A DNA stretch of 64,000 nt from Mucilaginibacter sp. L196 (GCF_009765905.1 NZ_LMUO01000004.1:1-64000); one strand, 5' to 3'. Positions 18,380 to 27,194 are shown, counted from the stretch's first letter. Numbers and translations: made by a program. Notes: generated from the letters alone by a model not told the origin.

Positions 18380-19140
18380 CCATTACTTTTTTAGGCACCG
18401 GCACTTCACAGGGCGTACCTGTTATTGCATGCGATTGCGAGGTTTGCACCTCAACCGATCCGCGTGATAATCGCCTGCGTTCATCAATCCTGATCGAAAC
18501 CGCTGACAAAACGGTAGTTATTGATTCCGGCCCGGATTTTCGTTATCAAATGCTGCGCGAAAAGGTTAAGAAACTTGATGCCATAGTCTTCACCCATGAA
18601 CATAAGGATCATGTAGCCGGTATGGATGATATACGCGCCTTTAATTATCACCAAAACGCACCAATAGATGTTTACGCTACCAAGCGCGTTCAAGAAGCCT
18701 TAAAACGCGAATTCTCATACATTTTTGCCGAATTTAAATATCCGGGTATCCCGCAGATCAATATGCACACTATTGATTTAACACCATTTGATATTGGATC
18801 GCTACACTTGATACCTGTTGAGGTGATGCATTACAAGCTACCGGTACTTGGTTTCCGCACAAATGATTTCACTTATATAACCGATGCTAAAACCGTAGCT
18901 GAAAGTGAAATAGAAAAAATAAAGGGTACAAAAACCCTGGTAATAAACGCGCTGCAAACGCAAAGCCATATCTCACACTTTACACTGGATGAAGCCATCA
19001 CCTTTGCACAGCTAATAGGCGCTGAGAAAACCTATCTAACGCATATCAGTCACCGGCTTGGTTTGCATAAAACCATGTCGGCAGATTTACCTTACGGTAT
19101 TGAGTTTGCCTATGATGGCTTAAAGCTTGATATTCTTTAA
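18376..19140 (+). CDS. PhnP-like MBL-fold metallo-hydrolase
   Basis: This 254-residue enzyme starts MTITFLGTGTSQGVPVIACD with a GTG that overlaps the upstream stop. It has the metal-binding motif THEHKDHVAGMDD (about 74-86) and the cysteine pair CDCEVC near residue 20, which is typical of PhnP and its relatives, where cysteines bind a structural zinc. Late metal ligands include HISHRLG near 222. PhnP acts on cyclic ribose phosphates; the group also includes lipoate and octanoyl-linked members, so the substrate is uncertain. It is cytoplasmic. Confidence 0.88.
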   Translation: MTITFLGTGTSQGVPVIACDCEVCTSTDPRDNRLRSSILIETADKTVVIDSGPDFRYQMLREKVKKLDAIVFTHEHKDHVAGMDDIRAFNYHQNAPIDVYATKRVQEALKREFSYIFAEFKYPGIPQINMHTIDLTPFDIGSLHLIPVEVMHYKLPVLGFRTNDFTYITDAKTVAESEIEKIKGTKTLVINALQTQSHISHFTLDEAITFAQLIGAEKTYLTHISHRLGLHKTMSADLPYGIEFAYDGLKLDIL

Positions 19141-19158
19141 AAATTATTGGTTTCCTGG

Positions 19159-19632
19159 TCAAAGGCTAACATAGCTAATATGCTCAATTGTCCCTTTATA
19201 GGCATTAAGATGCCCTCTATTACGACAATTTATTTTCCCCCTGATGGTTATAGTTTTATTATTAACAGGTGTAAGCTGCCCGTTATTGGCATCATAATCA
19301 AAAAAACCGGTTCTGGTTGCTTTTATAAACAAAGGGCAATCCTGACTAAAGTCAACCAAAATCACCTTTTTATTTCCTTTACTTACCAGGCTATCATCAA
19401 TCAGTAATGATAGATCTTTTTCCTGTTCATACTTGCCTTCTACCTGCACGTACTGATTATCGTAGTTTGCAAAACTGTCAACTAAATTCTTAAAGCTTAT
19501 CTGTTTAAATGTGCGTTCATCATCGCAACTGCTTTCATAAATTTTTTTGGGGTGATTACAGGCTTGAAGTGTTAGTACCGTCGCCACAAAAGCAAAGACT
19601 TTAACACCAAATATGGATTTTAGGGGTATCAT
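19159..19632 (-). CDS. Putative lipoprotein of unknown function
   Basis: The chosen start gives 157 residues beginning MIPLKSIFGVKV with a lipobox ending LTLQAC, so the protein is a likely lipoprotein. A longer in-frame start at 19776 would add 48 residues before the signal peptide and leave only 13 bases to the divergent esterase, so it is disfavoured. The mature part is mostly beta-strand and includes CPLFIKATR; it resembles small OB-like domains but no family is certain. It converges with the metallo-hydrolase gene. Confidence 0.7.
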   Translation of the reverse strand: MIPLKSIFGVKVFAFVATVLTLQACNHPKKIYESSCDDERTFKQISFKNLVDSFANYDNQYVQVEGKYEQEKDLSLLIDDSLVSKGNKKVILVDFSQDCPLFIKATRTGFFDYDANNGQLTPVNNKTITIRGKINCRNRGHLNAYKGTIEHISYVSL

Positions 19633-19789
19633 ACTATGAAGGTAAATATATTTATTATAAGCACCGCCCATATGACTATCTGATTGATGTAAAAGTTTAA
19701 TCGCATAACCACTTAATTTTCGCAATTTTATATTTATACCATAATCTGGTTTTAAAGTTTTAACATCTGCTACCATTTCAATAATATAT

Positions 19790-20656
19790 ATGGATAAGAA
19801 ACTATTACTTCCAATATTTCTATTATTCGCTTTTGTGACAAAAGCTCAACAAAAGGTGGTTCAACTATATAATGGCGCAGCACCGGGCTCTGAAAGCTGG
19901 ACATGGAACCAATCTGAAAGCGCGGATAATGTATATCACAGTAATGTGGTTTACAATGTAAGCCACCCTACCCTTACGGTTTACTTGCCCGATAGTACAG
20001 TTGCCAACACGGGTACTGCTGTTATTATTTGTCCCGGCGGTGGTTTACAAACACTATCTATAAATCATGAAGGTTATGATGTTGGTAAATGGTTGCAGAA
20101 ACATGGTATAACCGCATTTTTATTGGAATACAGATTAATGCACACATTAGGACCTGATCCATACAAAGAGATGCTTGCTAAAATGAAAGCTAATACTGTA
20201 TTACAGGAACAAGCACCTGTTGCACCACTAGCTGTAGCCGACGGACGTGCGGCAATAGCCTACGTACGCAGCCATACTGCTGAATATGGAATTTCACCGG
20301 ATCGTATTGGTATAATAGGTTTTTCGGCAGGCGGTACCATTGCAGCATCAACAGCGTATGGCTATACTCCGCAAAACCGACCTGATTTTGTTGCCCCGAT
20401 ATATGCATATTTTCCACCTGAAATGCAGGTTAATGTCCCCGCAGATGCACCACCAATGTTTTTGGCAGCAGCCAGTGATGACGGATCATCTGTATACAGC
20501 GCACAGCTTTATAATACATGGATAACGGCCAAACACACTGCCGAGTTACACATATTTTTAAATGGAGGCCACGGGTTTGGTATGAAAAAACAAAATCTGG
20601 CAAGCGATAGCTGGCCAGGCCTGTTTGAAACCTGGCTGAAGCTAAGTGGTTTTTAA
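19790..20656 (+). CDS. Secreted alpha/beta hydrolase (esterase-like)
   Basis: This 288-residue protein has a signal peptide ending near TKAQQ. An oxyanion-type GGGLQ loop lies near residue 84. The nucleophile elbow GFSAGG is near 175, a likely acid ASDDGS near 228, and the catalytic His is in NGGHGFGM near 258. It resembles acetylxylan esterases and BD-FAE-type enzymes of Bacteroidota that remove acyl groups from plant glycans. It converges with the GH5 gene, which fits a carbohydrate role. Confidence 0.87.
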   Translation: MDKKLLLPIFLLFAFVTKAQQKVVQLYNGAAPGSESWTWNQSESADNVYHSNVVYNVSHPTLTVYLPDSTVANTGTAVIICPGGGLQTLSINHEGYDVGKWLQKHGITAFLLEYRLMHTLGPDPYKEMLAKMKANTVLQEQAPVAPLAVADGRAAIAYVRSHTAEYGISPDRIGIIGFSAGGTIAASTAYGYTPQNRPDFVAPIYAYFPPEMQVNVPADAPPMFLAAASDDGSSVYSAQLYNTWITAKHTAELHIFLNGGHGFGMKKQNLASDSWPGLFETWLKLSGF

Positions 20657-20663
20657 AGCTATA

Positions 20664-21635
20664 TTATTTATTCAGCGCCCTTAATAATTTACGTAAATAA
20701 ATACCATCAAGTGTCAAATCATCTTCTGCCCAACCACCAGTGGCAGATGCTTCGGGTTTTAATAACGCGGTAGTTTCCTCTTTATCGGTGATATTCCAGT
20801 TTACCCAGCTTAACTTGTGCGTCTCCATCCACTTTATCCAGGTTTCGTTTTCAGCAATATCAAATACGCCGTTGCCGCTTGCCTCGCCAACACCCCACTC
20901 GGTAATTAGTAGCGGTAAACCCATTTGTATCGCCTTGTCTGCTTTAGCCCGTAATTGATCCTGATGATTTGGATCACTCGCATAAAAATGGAAAGAATAA
21001 GCAATATTTTTAAATCCTGTAATAGGATTTGCCGCTGCAACATCTACATCCTGATCCCAATGCGGGCTGCCTACAACAATTAAATTATCCGGATCGTATT
21101 TGCGTATTTCCGATATAACTTGTACCGCATAATTTTTCACAGTATCCCAGCTTACACGCTCAGGTTCGTTCCAAACTTCATAAATAACATTAGGTACGCC
21201 TTTATACTTTTGTGCCATCTCCGCGAAAAACGCTTTTGATTGAGGTATATGCAGGTAACCGTTATGGTCATGCCAATCTATCAATACGTAAATCCCTTTT
21301 TTAATGGCTTCATTAACTACGGTTTCAATGAGTTGCTTTTGCGAATCCGGTTCTTCCAAATAGCCATGTTCGGGTTGTACCGCCATGGCTGCTCTAATAA
21401 GCGATACTTTAAAGTCTTTACTTATCCAGTCAACAACATCGGTATTATAATACTTTCTACCCTGCCAAATACTCCATGAAAAACTAAGGCCCCGCAATTC
21501 AGGAGGCACTCCATATTGATTAACTACCTGGCCATTTTTTACACTTAACGCGCCATTTCGCGCTACAGGGGTTTGTGCCGATAGCAAACTGTTTGCACAA
21601 ATAACCACCAGGAAAATAAATACTGCTTGTTTCAT
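20664..21635 (-). CDS. Secreted GH5 cellulase
   Basis: The 323-residue protein begins MKQAVFIFLVVICANSLLSAQ, a clean signal peptide. An upstream in-frame Met at 21698 would put 21 residues before it and is disfavoured. The family 5 signature IYEVWNEPE holds the acid/base Glu (about residue 157) and LLITEWGVG the nucleophile Glu (about 246). DWHDHNG near 120 is also typical of subfamily 2 endoglucanases. It has no carbohydrate-binding module. It likely cleaves beta-1,4-glucans outside the cytoplasm, together with the neighbouring esterase and possibly the GH8 enzyme. Confidence 0.92.
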   Translation of the reverse strand: MKQAVFIFLVVICANSLLSAQTPVARNGALSVKNGQVVNQYGVPPELRGLSFSWSIWQGRKYYNTDVVDWISKDFKVSLIRAAMAVQPEHGYLEEPDSQKQLIETVVNEAIKKGIYVLIDWHDHNGYLHIPQSKAFFAEMAQKYKGVPNVIYEVWNEPERVSWDTVKNYAVQVISEIRKYDPDNLIVVGSPHWDQDVDVAAANPITGFKNIAYSFHFYASDPNHQDQLRAKADKAIQMGLPLLITEWGVGEASGNGVFDIAENETWIKWMETHKLSWVNWNITDKEETTALLKPEASATGGWAEDDLTLDGIYLRKLLRALNK

Positions 21636-21756
21636 AATTGGTAAAACAAGATAGGATATTTTTTGGGGCGAAGATGGATGTTGTAAAAAAACTATCATAT
21701 AAGGTTAAAATCACACAAACTTCATGCTCCTTAACAGTTCCATAATCTTATTTATA

Positions 21757-21764
21757 TAAATTTG
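21757..21764 (+). promoter_or_regulatory. -7 element of the NPP-type gene
   Basis: TAAATTTG fits TAnnTTTG and is 19 bases before the ATG at 21783. Confidence 0.65.
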
Positions 21765-21782
21765 GATACAAACTGATCGCTC

Positions 21783-23045
21783 ATGAAATATTACTTATCC
21801 TTTTTGGTTTTCCTCTTAATTACCTCAGCCAGCTTTGGTCAGGTAGATACCACACAAAAGATTATTCCGGACCGTACAAACAGCCCCGAGCAACAACAAA
21901 AACCTTATGTAATATTAATTTCCGCGGATGGCTTTCGCTGGGATTATGCGCAAAAATATCATGCTGAGCATCTGCTCGCTTTAGCAAAATCGGGCGTTCA
22001 GGCAGAGTCAATGTTACCATCTTATCCATCGGTAACTTTTCCAAATCATTATTCTATTGTTACAGGCTTATACCCATCGCACGAGGGCTTAGTTAACAAC
22101 TCTTTTTACGATGCCGATACCAAATCATTCTTTTCCTATAAAGGCAAAACCGGTACCGATGCTATCTGGTACAAAGGAGGGACACCTATTTGGGTATTAG
22201 CTGAACAACAAAAAATGTTATCCGCAAGCTTTTACTGGGTTGGATCAGAAGCTGAGGTGCAGGGCGTGCGCCCAACTTATTACTACAGATACAATGAAAA
22301 AATAGAAATGCATAATCGTATACAAACCGTAGTAAACTGGTTAAGTATGCCAGCTGATAAACGCCCGCATATCATCACCTTCTACTTTCCGCAGGTTGAT
22401 CACGAAGGGCATAAACACGGTCCGGATTCACGCGAAGTGGCCGACGCTGTACATTTGATCGATTCATCGGTATATGAGCTAACCAAGGCCGTTAAAACAA
22501 CCGGATTAAACGTGAATTATGTTTTTGTATCAGATCATGGCATGACCAAAGCTGATACTGAACATCCAATAGAAACACCTGCAGGCATAGATACCTCAAA
22601 GTTTATTGTTTCGGGCGATGGGTTACTGCTGGAACTATACGCGAAAGACCCTAAATATATTCAAGCTACCTACGACGAACTTTTAAAGAATAAAACGGCT
22701 GATTATGCTGTCTACTTAAAAACAAACGTACCCGAAAAACTGCATTACGGTGCAAAAGACGACTGGCATAACCGCATAGGCGATATTTTACTGATCCCTA
22801 ACTGGCCAAAAGTATTCGACCTATATCACAGAAAAATGGATCCGGGCTGGCATGGTTATGATCCTACTGTAGTTAAGGATATGCACGCTACTTTTTATGC
22901 ATGGGGACCGGCATTTAAAAGCGATTTAATTATCCCGGCTTTTAACAACGTAGATATTTTCCCGATGATCAACCAGATATTAGGCTTAACCTATACCAAC
23001 AAAGTTGATGGCACAAAGAAATTAGCTAATGAGGTTTTAAAATAG
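21783..23045 (+). CDS. Ectonucleotide pyrophosphatase/phosphodiesterase family
   Basis: This 420-residue secreted protein has a signal peptide ending near ASFGQ. It belongs to the alkaline phosphatase superfamily, NPP branch. Asp49 in LISADGFR binds zinc, Thr85 in SVTFPNHYS is the likely nucleophile, and DHEGHKHGPDS (about 208-218) and SDHGM (about 253-257) supply further zinc ligands. NPP enzymes cut nucleotide or lipid phosphodiesters, and relatives in Bacteroidota are periplasmic. It stands alone with its own promoter. A repeat element begins within ten bases of its stop. Confidence 0.9.
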   Translation: MKYYLSFLVFLLITSASFGQVDTTQKIIPDRTNSPEQQQKPYVILISADGFRWDYAQKYHAEHLLALAKSGVQAESMLPSYPSVTFPNHYSIVTGLYPSHEGLVNNSFYDADTKSFFSYKGKTGTDAIWYKGGTPIWVLAEQQKMLSASFYWVGSEAEVQGVRPTYYYRYNEKIEMHNRIQTVVNWLSMPADKRPHIITFYFPQVDHEGHKHGPDSREVADAVHLIDSSVYELTKAVKTTGLNVNYVFVSDHGMTKADTEHPIETPAGIDTSKFIVSGDGLLLELYAKDPKYIQATYDELLKNKTADYAVYLKTNVPEKLHYGAKDDWHNRIGDILLIPNWPKVFDLYHRKMDPGWHGYDPTVVKDMHATFYAWGPAFKSDLIIPAFNNVDIFPMINQILGLTYTNKVDGTKKLANEVLK

Positions 23046-23052
23046 TAAAGTA

Positions 23053-23118
23053 TTTTTTCACCTCTTTGTCGCACAGCGATAGAGAGGTCGACCAGCGAAG
23101 CGTCGTCGGGTGAGTTAA
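23053..23118 (+). repeat. Repeat family 2, copy 1
   Basis: This copy begins TTTTTCACCTCTTTGTCGCA and ends GGGTGAGTTAAC. Inside, CACCTCTTT... and AGAGAGGT form a short stem. It matches copies at 23560-23622 and 23862-23928, and immediately follows the NPP-type gene. Confidence 0.8.
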
Positions 23119-23135
23119 CCTCGCCATAAAGAAAC

Positions 23136-23492
23136 TTACAAATGCTTGCCTATTTCCGTCAACACAGTTCGTATATCTGTCAATATCTGCTTATTCTCAA
23201 ACCTTAAGATGGTTAGTCCCAATAAGCCTAATACTTCGTCACGGTTTTTATCATATTCTTTTTTTAATTGATGAATCGAGCCATCGGCCTCAATAACCAA
23301 TTTAGCTTTAGCGCAATAGAAATCAGGGATATAATACAAATCTTTATCAAAGGTTGATTTTGCACAAATTGGGTATTGCCGTAAAAATTTATGATCAAAT
23401 AATTTGCGGTTCCTGAGATGATACCAAAGAACTTTTTCAGCAGGAGTTTCTCGCTGCCTTAATTCCCGGCATAATTCGGTTATAGATTGCAT
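23136..23492 (-). CDS. DUF559 endonuclease-like protein
   Basis: This 118-residue protein has the DUF559 layout: ETPAEKVLWYHLRNR at the N-terminus, FLRQYPI, then YIPDFYC and LVIEADGSIHQ, the PD-(D/E)xK-like core related to Vsr mismatch nucleases. Asp in IPDF and Glu in VIEADG are candidate metal ligands. Its role is unknown; genes of this type often sit alone between unrelated genes. Here it is bracketed by repeat family 2 copies on both sides, with no promoter seen. Confidence 0.85.
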   Translation of the reverse strand: MQSITELCRELRQRETPAEKVLWYHLRNRKLFDHKFLRQYPICAKSTFDKDLYYIPDFYCAKAKLVIEADGSIHQLKKEYDKNRDEVLGLLGLTILRFENKQILTDIRTVLTEIGKHL

Positions 23493-23559
23493 AGCTAAAA
23501 ATAATAAAATATTTTTTCATCACTTTGTGCCGAAGACATAGAGGGAAATTAAACTTATA

Positions 23560-23622
23560 TTTTCACCTCTTTGTCGCACAGCGATAGAGAGGTCAGCCAG
23601 CGCAGCGTAGCTGGGTGAGTTG
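23560..23622 (+). repeat. Repeat family 2, copy 2
   Basis: This copy shares CACCTCTTTGTCGCACAGCG and AGAGAGGTC with the other two, then differs in the arm (CAGCCAGCGCAGCGTAGCTG in place of CGACCAGCGAAGCGTCGTCG). The paired changes keep the CAGC...GCTG type stem, as expected when a hairpin is selected or formed by conversion. Confidence 0.75.
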
Positions 23623-23667
23623 ATGTCGCTTGCAGAGTACTCACCTGGTCTTGCTACGCTCGACCAC

Positions 23668-23850
23668 CCTCTCTACCGCAAGCGGTCAATGTCATTAAGT
23701 TAAGCCCCACCTAAATCCTCCCCGGTAGGGAGGACTTAAAAAAACAAACGCGGGCGAAGCTAAAGTCTCCCCTTCCGGGGGAGATTTAGAGGGGGCTATA
23801 TGCTTGGCGCCCCCTTAACTTAATGACATTGCGCTTGCGGTAAAGAGGGG
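23668..23850. repeat. Nested inverted repeat around composite family 3 element
   Basis: A 37-base arm at 23668-23704 is repeated in reverse at 23813-23850 with few differences (core TACCGCAAGCG and AATGTCATTAAGTTAAG). Between the arms lies a composite family 3 element made of AGTCCTCCC-type and AGTCTCCCC-type palindromic halves joined by an A run and GAAGCT. The same composite occurs in reverse at 35712-35794, so it is a real unit, and it may have inserted into the palindrome. Confidence 0.75.
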
Positions 23851-23861
23851 AATTCAATTTA

Positions 23862-23928
23862 TTTTTTTCACCTCTTTGTCGCACAGCGATAGAGAGGTCG
23901 ACCAGCGAAGCGTTGTCGGGTGAGTTAA
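23862..23928 (+). repeat. Repeat family 2, copy 3
   Basis: This copy is nearly identical to copy 1, with T for C in GCGTTGTCGGG. It ends at the stop codon of the class A beta-lactamase gene. Confidence 0.8.
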
Positions 23929-24831
23929 CTATTTATATTTTTTCAATAACTGGTTATCATATACAGCCTTTGCAATCTTTGCTATTACTAAATCGCGGGT
24001 GGCTTCATCCGCGGTTGAATTTGTTATAAATATAGCGATAGCCACATGTTTGCCATTAGGCAAGGTGATAACGCCAACGTCATTTGTACCAACTGCTAAG
24101 TCAACAGCATTAGTTCCCGATGTGCCAGTTTTATGTGCAACAATTGTACCCGCAGGTAATAAGCCTTTAATACGGTTAGGCCCGGTTGTAGTTGCAACCA
24201 TTAATTTATTTAAATAATCCCTGCTGGCAGGTTTTAAAACATTCCCGGTATATAAGGTATCTAAAAGTTGTATAATGGCCTTCGGTTTACACCAATCAGT
24301 ATATTGGCTTTCAGGTGTTTTCGCCATATCTTCTTCAGATGCTTCAATATTGATGCCTCTAACTTTGATCATATGCAGGTAATACTCAACCTGATCAGCA
24401 CCACCCAATTTTTCAAGTAAAATATCGCAGGCATCATCATCACTTTGAGATACCATATAACTCATTAAATCATTTATCGACACATCAACATCTCCATTAG
24501 GATATTTGTCGCGTAAGGGGCTATATATTGGAGGTAGATCTTTCTTTTTGATATGAATTGTTTGATTCAGCGTTAATACACCCGAATCAACCAAATGCAA
24601 TACCGCCATAGCAATGGGAAACTTCATCACGCTTTCCATCACCAACCGGGCGTTGCCATTGTAGTTTACTGTATCTCTATCCTCTAAACCCAAAACAGAT
24701 ACGCCAACAATACCTTTGGCAGATTTAGCGATTTCTGCAATTTGAGGACGAAGAACACTTGATTGCGCGAATGAGGTATTAATTACCAACACGAAGGCTG
24801 CCGTTAACACGGCTTTATACATTGTGGACAT
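23929..24831 (-). CDS. Class A beta-lactamase, CfxA/PER-like
   Basis: This 300-residue protein has a signal peptide ending near TSFAQS. Ser67-Val-Met-Lys70 is the nucleophile motif and Lys234-Thr-Gly236 the third motif. The second motif is Ser130-Asp131-Asp132 where SDN is normal, so Asn132 is replaced. The segment EASEEDM...QYTDW near 163-180 is typical of the Bacteroidota subclass (CfxA, CepA, PER, VEB) and supplies the omega-loop Glu. The family hydrolyses penicillins and cephalosporins in the periplasm; activity here is uncertain given Asp132. A repeat element touches its stop codon. Confidence 0.92.
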   Translation of the reverse strand: MSTMYKAVLTAAFVLVINTSFAQSSVLRPQIAEIAKSAKGIVGVSVLGLEDRDTVNYNGNARLVMESVMKFPIAMAVLHLVDSGVLTLNQTIHIKKKDLPPIYSPLRDKYPNGDVDVSINDLMSYMVSQSDDDACDILLEKLGGADQVEYYLHMIKVRGINIEASEEDMAKTPESQYTDWCKPKAIIQLLDTLYTGNVLKPASRDYLNKLMVATTTGPNRIKGLLPAGTIVAHKTGTSGTNAVDLAVGTNDVGVITLPNGKHVAIAIFITNSTADEATRDLVIAKIAKAVYDNQLLKKYK

Positions 24832-24963
24832 ATTTTGGGTAGATTTTATTACTAATTATATTAACGTTTGGAAAATTAAGAAATTACTGGCAGATAAGCT
24901 TTCATTAATGAATACATTTTCATAAAAATTTTGTTTCTTGTAGTTCATTTCACCGACTTTATT

Positions 24964-26580
24964 ATGCACAGAAGAAATTTCCTTAAAACGGGCTCTATAG
25001 CCGGGATTACTTTATCGGCCTTAAGTATCAATGCCTGTACTCCGGCACCTAAAAAGTCAGTAAGCGATACACCTGCAAATGACAACTTTGAGCTTAACGA
25101 AGTAACTGTAGCGCAATTACAGGAGTACATGAAAAGCGGAAAATATTCTTCACATACTATTACCCAATTATATCTCACCCGTATTAATGATATTGATAAA
25201 AATGGCCCTAAACTAAACGCCATTATTGAGTTAAATCCCGATGCACTATCTATAGCCGACGAAATGGATAATGAGCGCAAATCAGGTAAAATTCGCGGGC
25301 CGTTACATGGTATACCCGTGCTTTTAAAAGATAACATCAACACTAAAGATAAAATTGCCACAACTGCAGGTTCACTCGCTTTAGCTGATAACTATGTTGG
25401 TAAGGATGCCTTTATTATAAATAGGCTACGCGAAGCAGGTGCTGTAATTTTAGGCAAAACAAACTTAAGCGAATGGGCAAATTTCCGTTCCACCCGTGCG
25501 TGCAGCGGTTGGAGCAGTAAAGGAGGGCAAACCAAATGCCCTTATATTTTAGATCGTAACCCTAGCGGATCAAGCGCGGGTACAGGATCTGCAGTTTCAG
25601 CAAATTTATGTGCGATAGGAATCGGAACCGAAACGGATGGATCAGTAGTTTCGCCGTCGTCCGTAAACGGCATTGTTGGTATAAAACCTACAGTAGGCTT
25701 ATTAAGCCGTGCGGGCATCATCCCTATATCAAAAACACAAGATACCGCTGGACCGATGGCAAGGAGTGTTACAGATGCCGCGATTCTATTAGGAATATTA
25801 GCAGGTATAGATACTGAAGATAACTATGCGCCAAAAGATAAAAGTAAAATACAACCCGATTACACTAAATTTTTAGATGCGAATGGCTTACATGGCAAAC
25901 GTTTAGGCATCGAAAAAACTGCCTACACCGGAAACCCTGATATGGAAGCATTATTACAGGATGCCATTACAATTTTAAAAAGTAAAGGCGCAACCATTAT
26001 TGATGTAGAACTGGTAAAGGAGTTAAAACCAATAGGTACCGATGAATTTACCGTATTGCTCTATGAATTTAAAGACGGGCTAAACAAATACCTAAGCACT
26101 GCCAACTCGAAAGTAAAATCGCTGACTGATGTAATGGCCTTTAATAAAGCTAACGCGGCTAAAGCGATGCCATTCTTTAAACAGGAAATAATGGAGCAAG
26201 CGCAGGCAAAAGGCGATTTAAACAATAAAGAATATTTAGATGCTGTAGCAAAAACTACCGTTATCACCCGCAAAGCAATTGATACGATTATGAGCGATAA
26301 TAAACTCGATGCCATCATCGCGCCAACAAACGGTTTCGCCTGTACTATCGACCTGGTGAACGGCGATTATGATAATGGTTTTGGATTCTCTACTCCTGCT
26401 GCAATGGCAGGCTATCCGCATATTACCGTACCTATGGGCGCGGCGCATGGCTTGCCAATTGGCTTATCATTTGTAAGTACCGCGTATAAGGAGGCTGATA
26501 TTATTAAATTGGCGTATGCCTATGAGCAGGCCTCTAAAAAAAGGATTATTCCTGAATTTAAGGTAGATTTATTAGGTTAA
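24964..26580 (+). CDS. Secreted amidase-signature family enzyme
   Basis: From the ATG at 24964 the 538-residue protein begins MHRRNFLKTGSIAG, a twin-arginine-type signal, followed by LSINAC, a lipobox. An upstream Met at 24931 would add 11 residues and hide the signal. The Ser-cisSer-Lys catalytic set is visible as Lys in GIPVLLKDNIN and two serines in NPSGSSAGTGSAV and GTETDGSVVSP. The family cleaves amides, including peptide or nitrile-derived amides, and GatA is a cytoplasmic relative; the export signal argues against that. It stands alone. Confidence 0.9.
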   Translation: MHRRNFLKTGSIAGITLSALSINACTPAPKKSVSDTPANDNFELNEVTVAQLQEYMKSGKYSSHTITQLYLTRINDIDKNGPKLNAIIELNPDALSIADEMDNERKSGKIRGPLHGIPVLLKDNINTKDKIATTAGSLALADNYVGKDAFIINRLREAGAVILGKTNLSEWANFRSTRACSGWSSKGGQTKCPYILDRNPSGSSAGTGSAVSANLCAIGIGTETDGSVVSPSSVNGIVGIKPTVGLLSRAGIIPISKTQDTAGPMARSVTDAAILLGILAGIDTEDNYAPKDKSKIQPDYTKFLDANGLHGKRLGIEKTAYTGNPDMEALLQDAITILKSKGATIIDVELVKELKPIGTDEFTVLLYEFKDGLNKYLSTANSKVKSLTDVMAFNKANAAKAMPFFKQEIMEQAQAKGDLNNKEYLDAVAKTTVITRKAIDTIMSDNKLDAIIAPTNGFACTIDLVNGDYDNGFGFSTPAAMAGYPHITVPMGAAHGLPIGLSFVSTAYKEADIIKLAYAYEQASKKRIIPEFKVDLLG

Positions 26581-26636
26581 AATACAAGCGGCAAATCACT
26601 AAAGGCAATCTTGTGGCAACTTGTCAATCAAAACGG

Positions 26637-26644
26637 TATCTTTG
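26637..26644 (+). promoter_or_regulatory. -7 element of the 26.7 kb lipoprotein gene
   Basis: TATCTTTG fits TAnnTTTG and lies 16 bases before the ATG at 26661. TTG triplets occur at 26611 and 26621. Because a GTG start at 26613 lies upstream of the element, it cannot be used from this promoter, and the ATG is chosen. Confidence 0.65.
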
Positions 26645-26660
26645 TAACTTAATCCTTATC

Positions 26661-27194
26661 ATGAAAAATTTTACAAAACTTTTTATTGCTGGTTTGTCTA
26701 CTATAACTGCCTTTACTGCTTGTAATAAAACCACTGTAACCACGTCAACTAGTACCACCGGTTCATCTTCTATGAAACTGGCATATAACAATACAAACAT
26801 GGCATTTAACACTTGCATTGCAATTCAGAGTAGTGTTAACGGGAGTGAGCAATTAATTATATCGGGCTATAATGTAACTAAAAGCCAAATTAGCGATAAT
26901 AGTTTTGAGGTAGATTTATATGCTGATATTGATAGTATAAAGGTTGGCCAGGTATTTCCCGCTTCCACTATATTTGAACAACCACATAGCATGACGCTGT
27001 TCTTTTTTCCGGATACAACTAATGCTTACGTAACTCAGGTAGCTCAGCCAATAGGATCGGTAACTATAACAGCGGTTACTTCTAACGAGATTAGGGGAAC
27101 ATTCTCCGGAGGACTATTTAATTCAGACGATTTTGACGCCTCCGCTTTGATCTATACAATAACCAACGGTTCATTCACAGCTAAGCGCGAGTAA
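26661..27194 (+). CDS. Putative lipoprotein of unknown function
   Basis: I recognise no family. The 177-residue protein starts MKNFTKLFIAGLSTITAFTAC, a lipoprotein signal, then a Thr/Ser-rich linker (TTVTTSTSTTGSSS). The rest looks mostly beta-strand with alternating polar residues and ends in a segment like SNEIRGTFSGGLFNSDDFDA. Similar small Bacteroidota lipoproteins with this last strand pair are common. It is probably anchored in the outer membrane. It has its own promoter. Confidence 0.75.
   Translation: MKNFTKLFIAGLSTITAFTACNKTTVTTSTSTTGSSSMKLAYNNTNMAFNTCIAIQSSVNGSEQLIISGYNVTKSQISDNSFEVDLYADIDSIKVGQVFPASTIFEQPHSMTLFFFPDTTNAYVTQVAQPIGSVTITAVTSNEIRGTFSGGLFNSDDFDASALIYTITNGSFTAKRE

Larger units (their letters stand above)
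23493..23928. other. Repeat island between DUF559 and beta-lactamase
   Basis: There is no gene in these 436 bases. In order they hold a partial family 2 copy (about 23515-23551), a full copy (23560-23622), an inverted family 2-like half (about 23639-23670), a 37-base arm (23668-23704), the composite family 3 element (23705-23798), the reverse of that arm (23813-23850), and another full family 2 copy (23862-23928) that touches the beta-lactamase stop. Confidence 0.8.

Noticed and set aside
23493..23928. Insertion sequence in the repeat island
   Set aside because: There is no transposase frame, and the units are short hairpins, so they are at most non-autonomous elements.
24945..25361. 138-codon frame antisense to the amidase
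   Set aside because: No start context, no homology recognised, and fully inside a clear gene.
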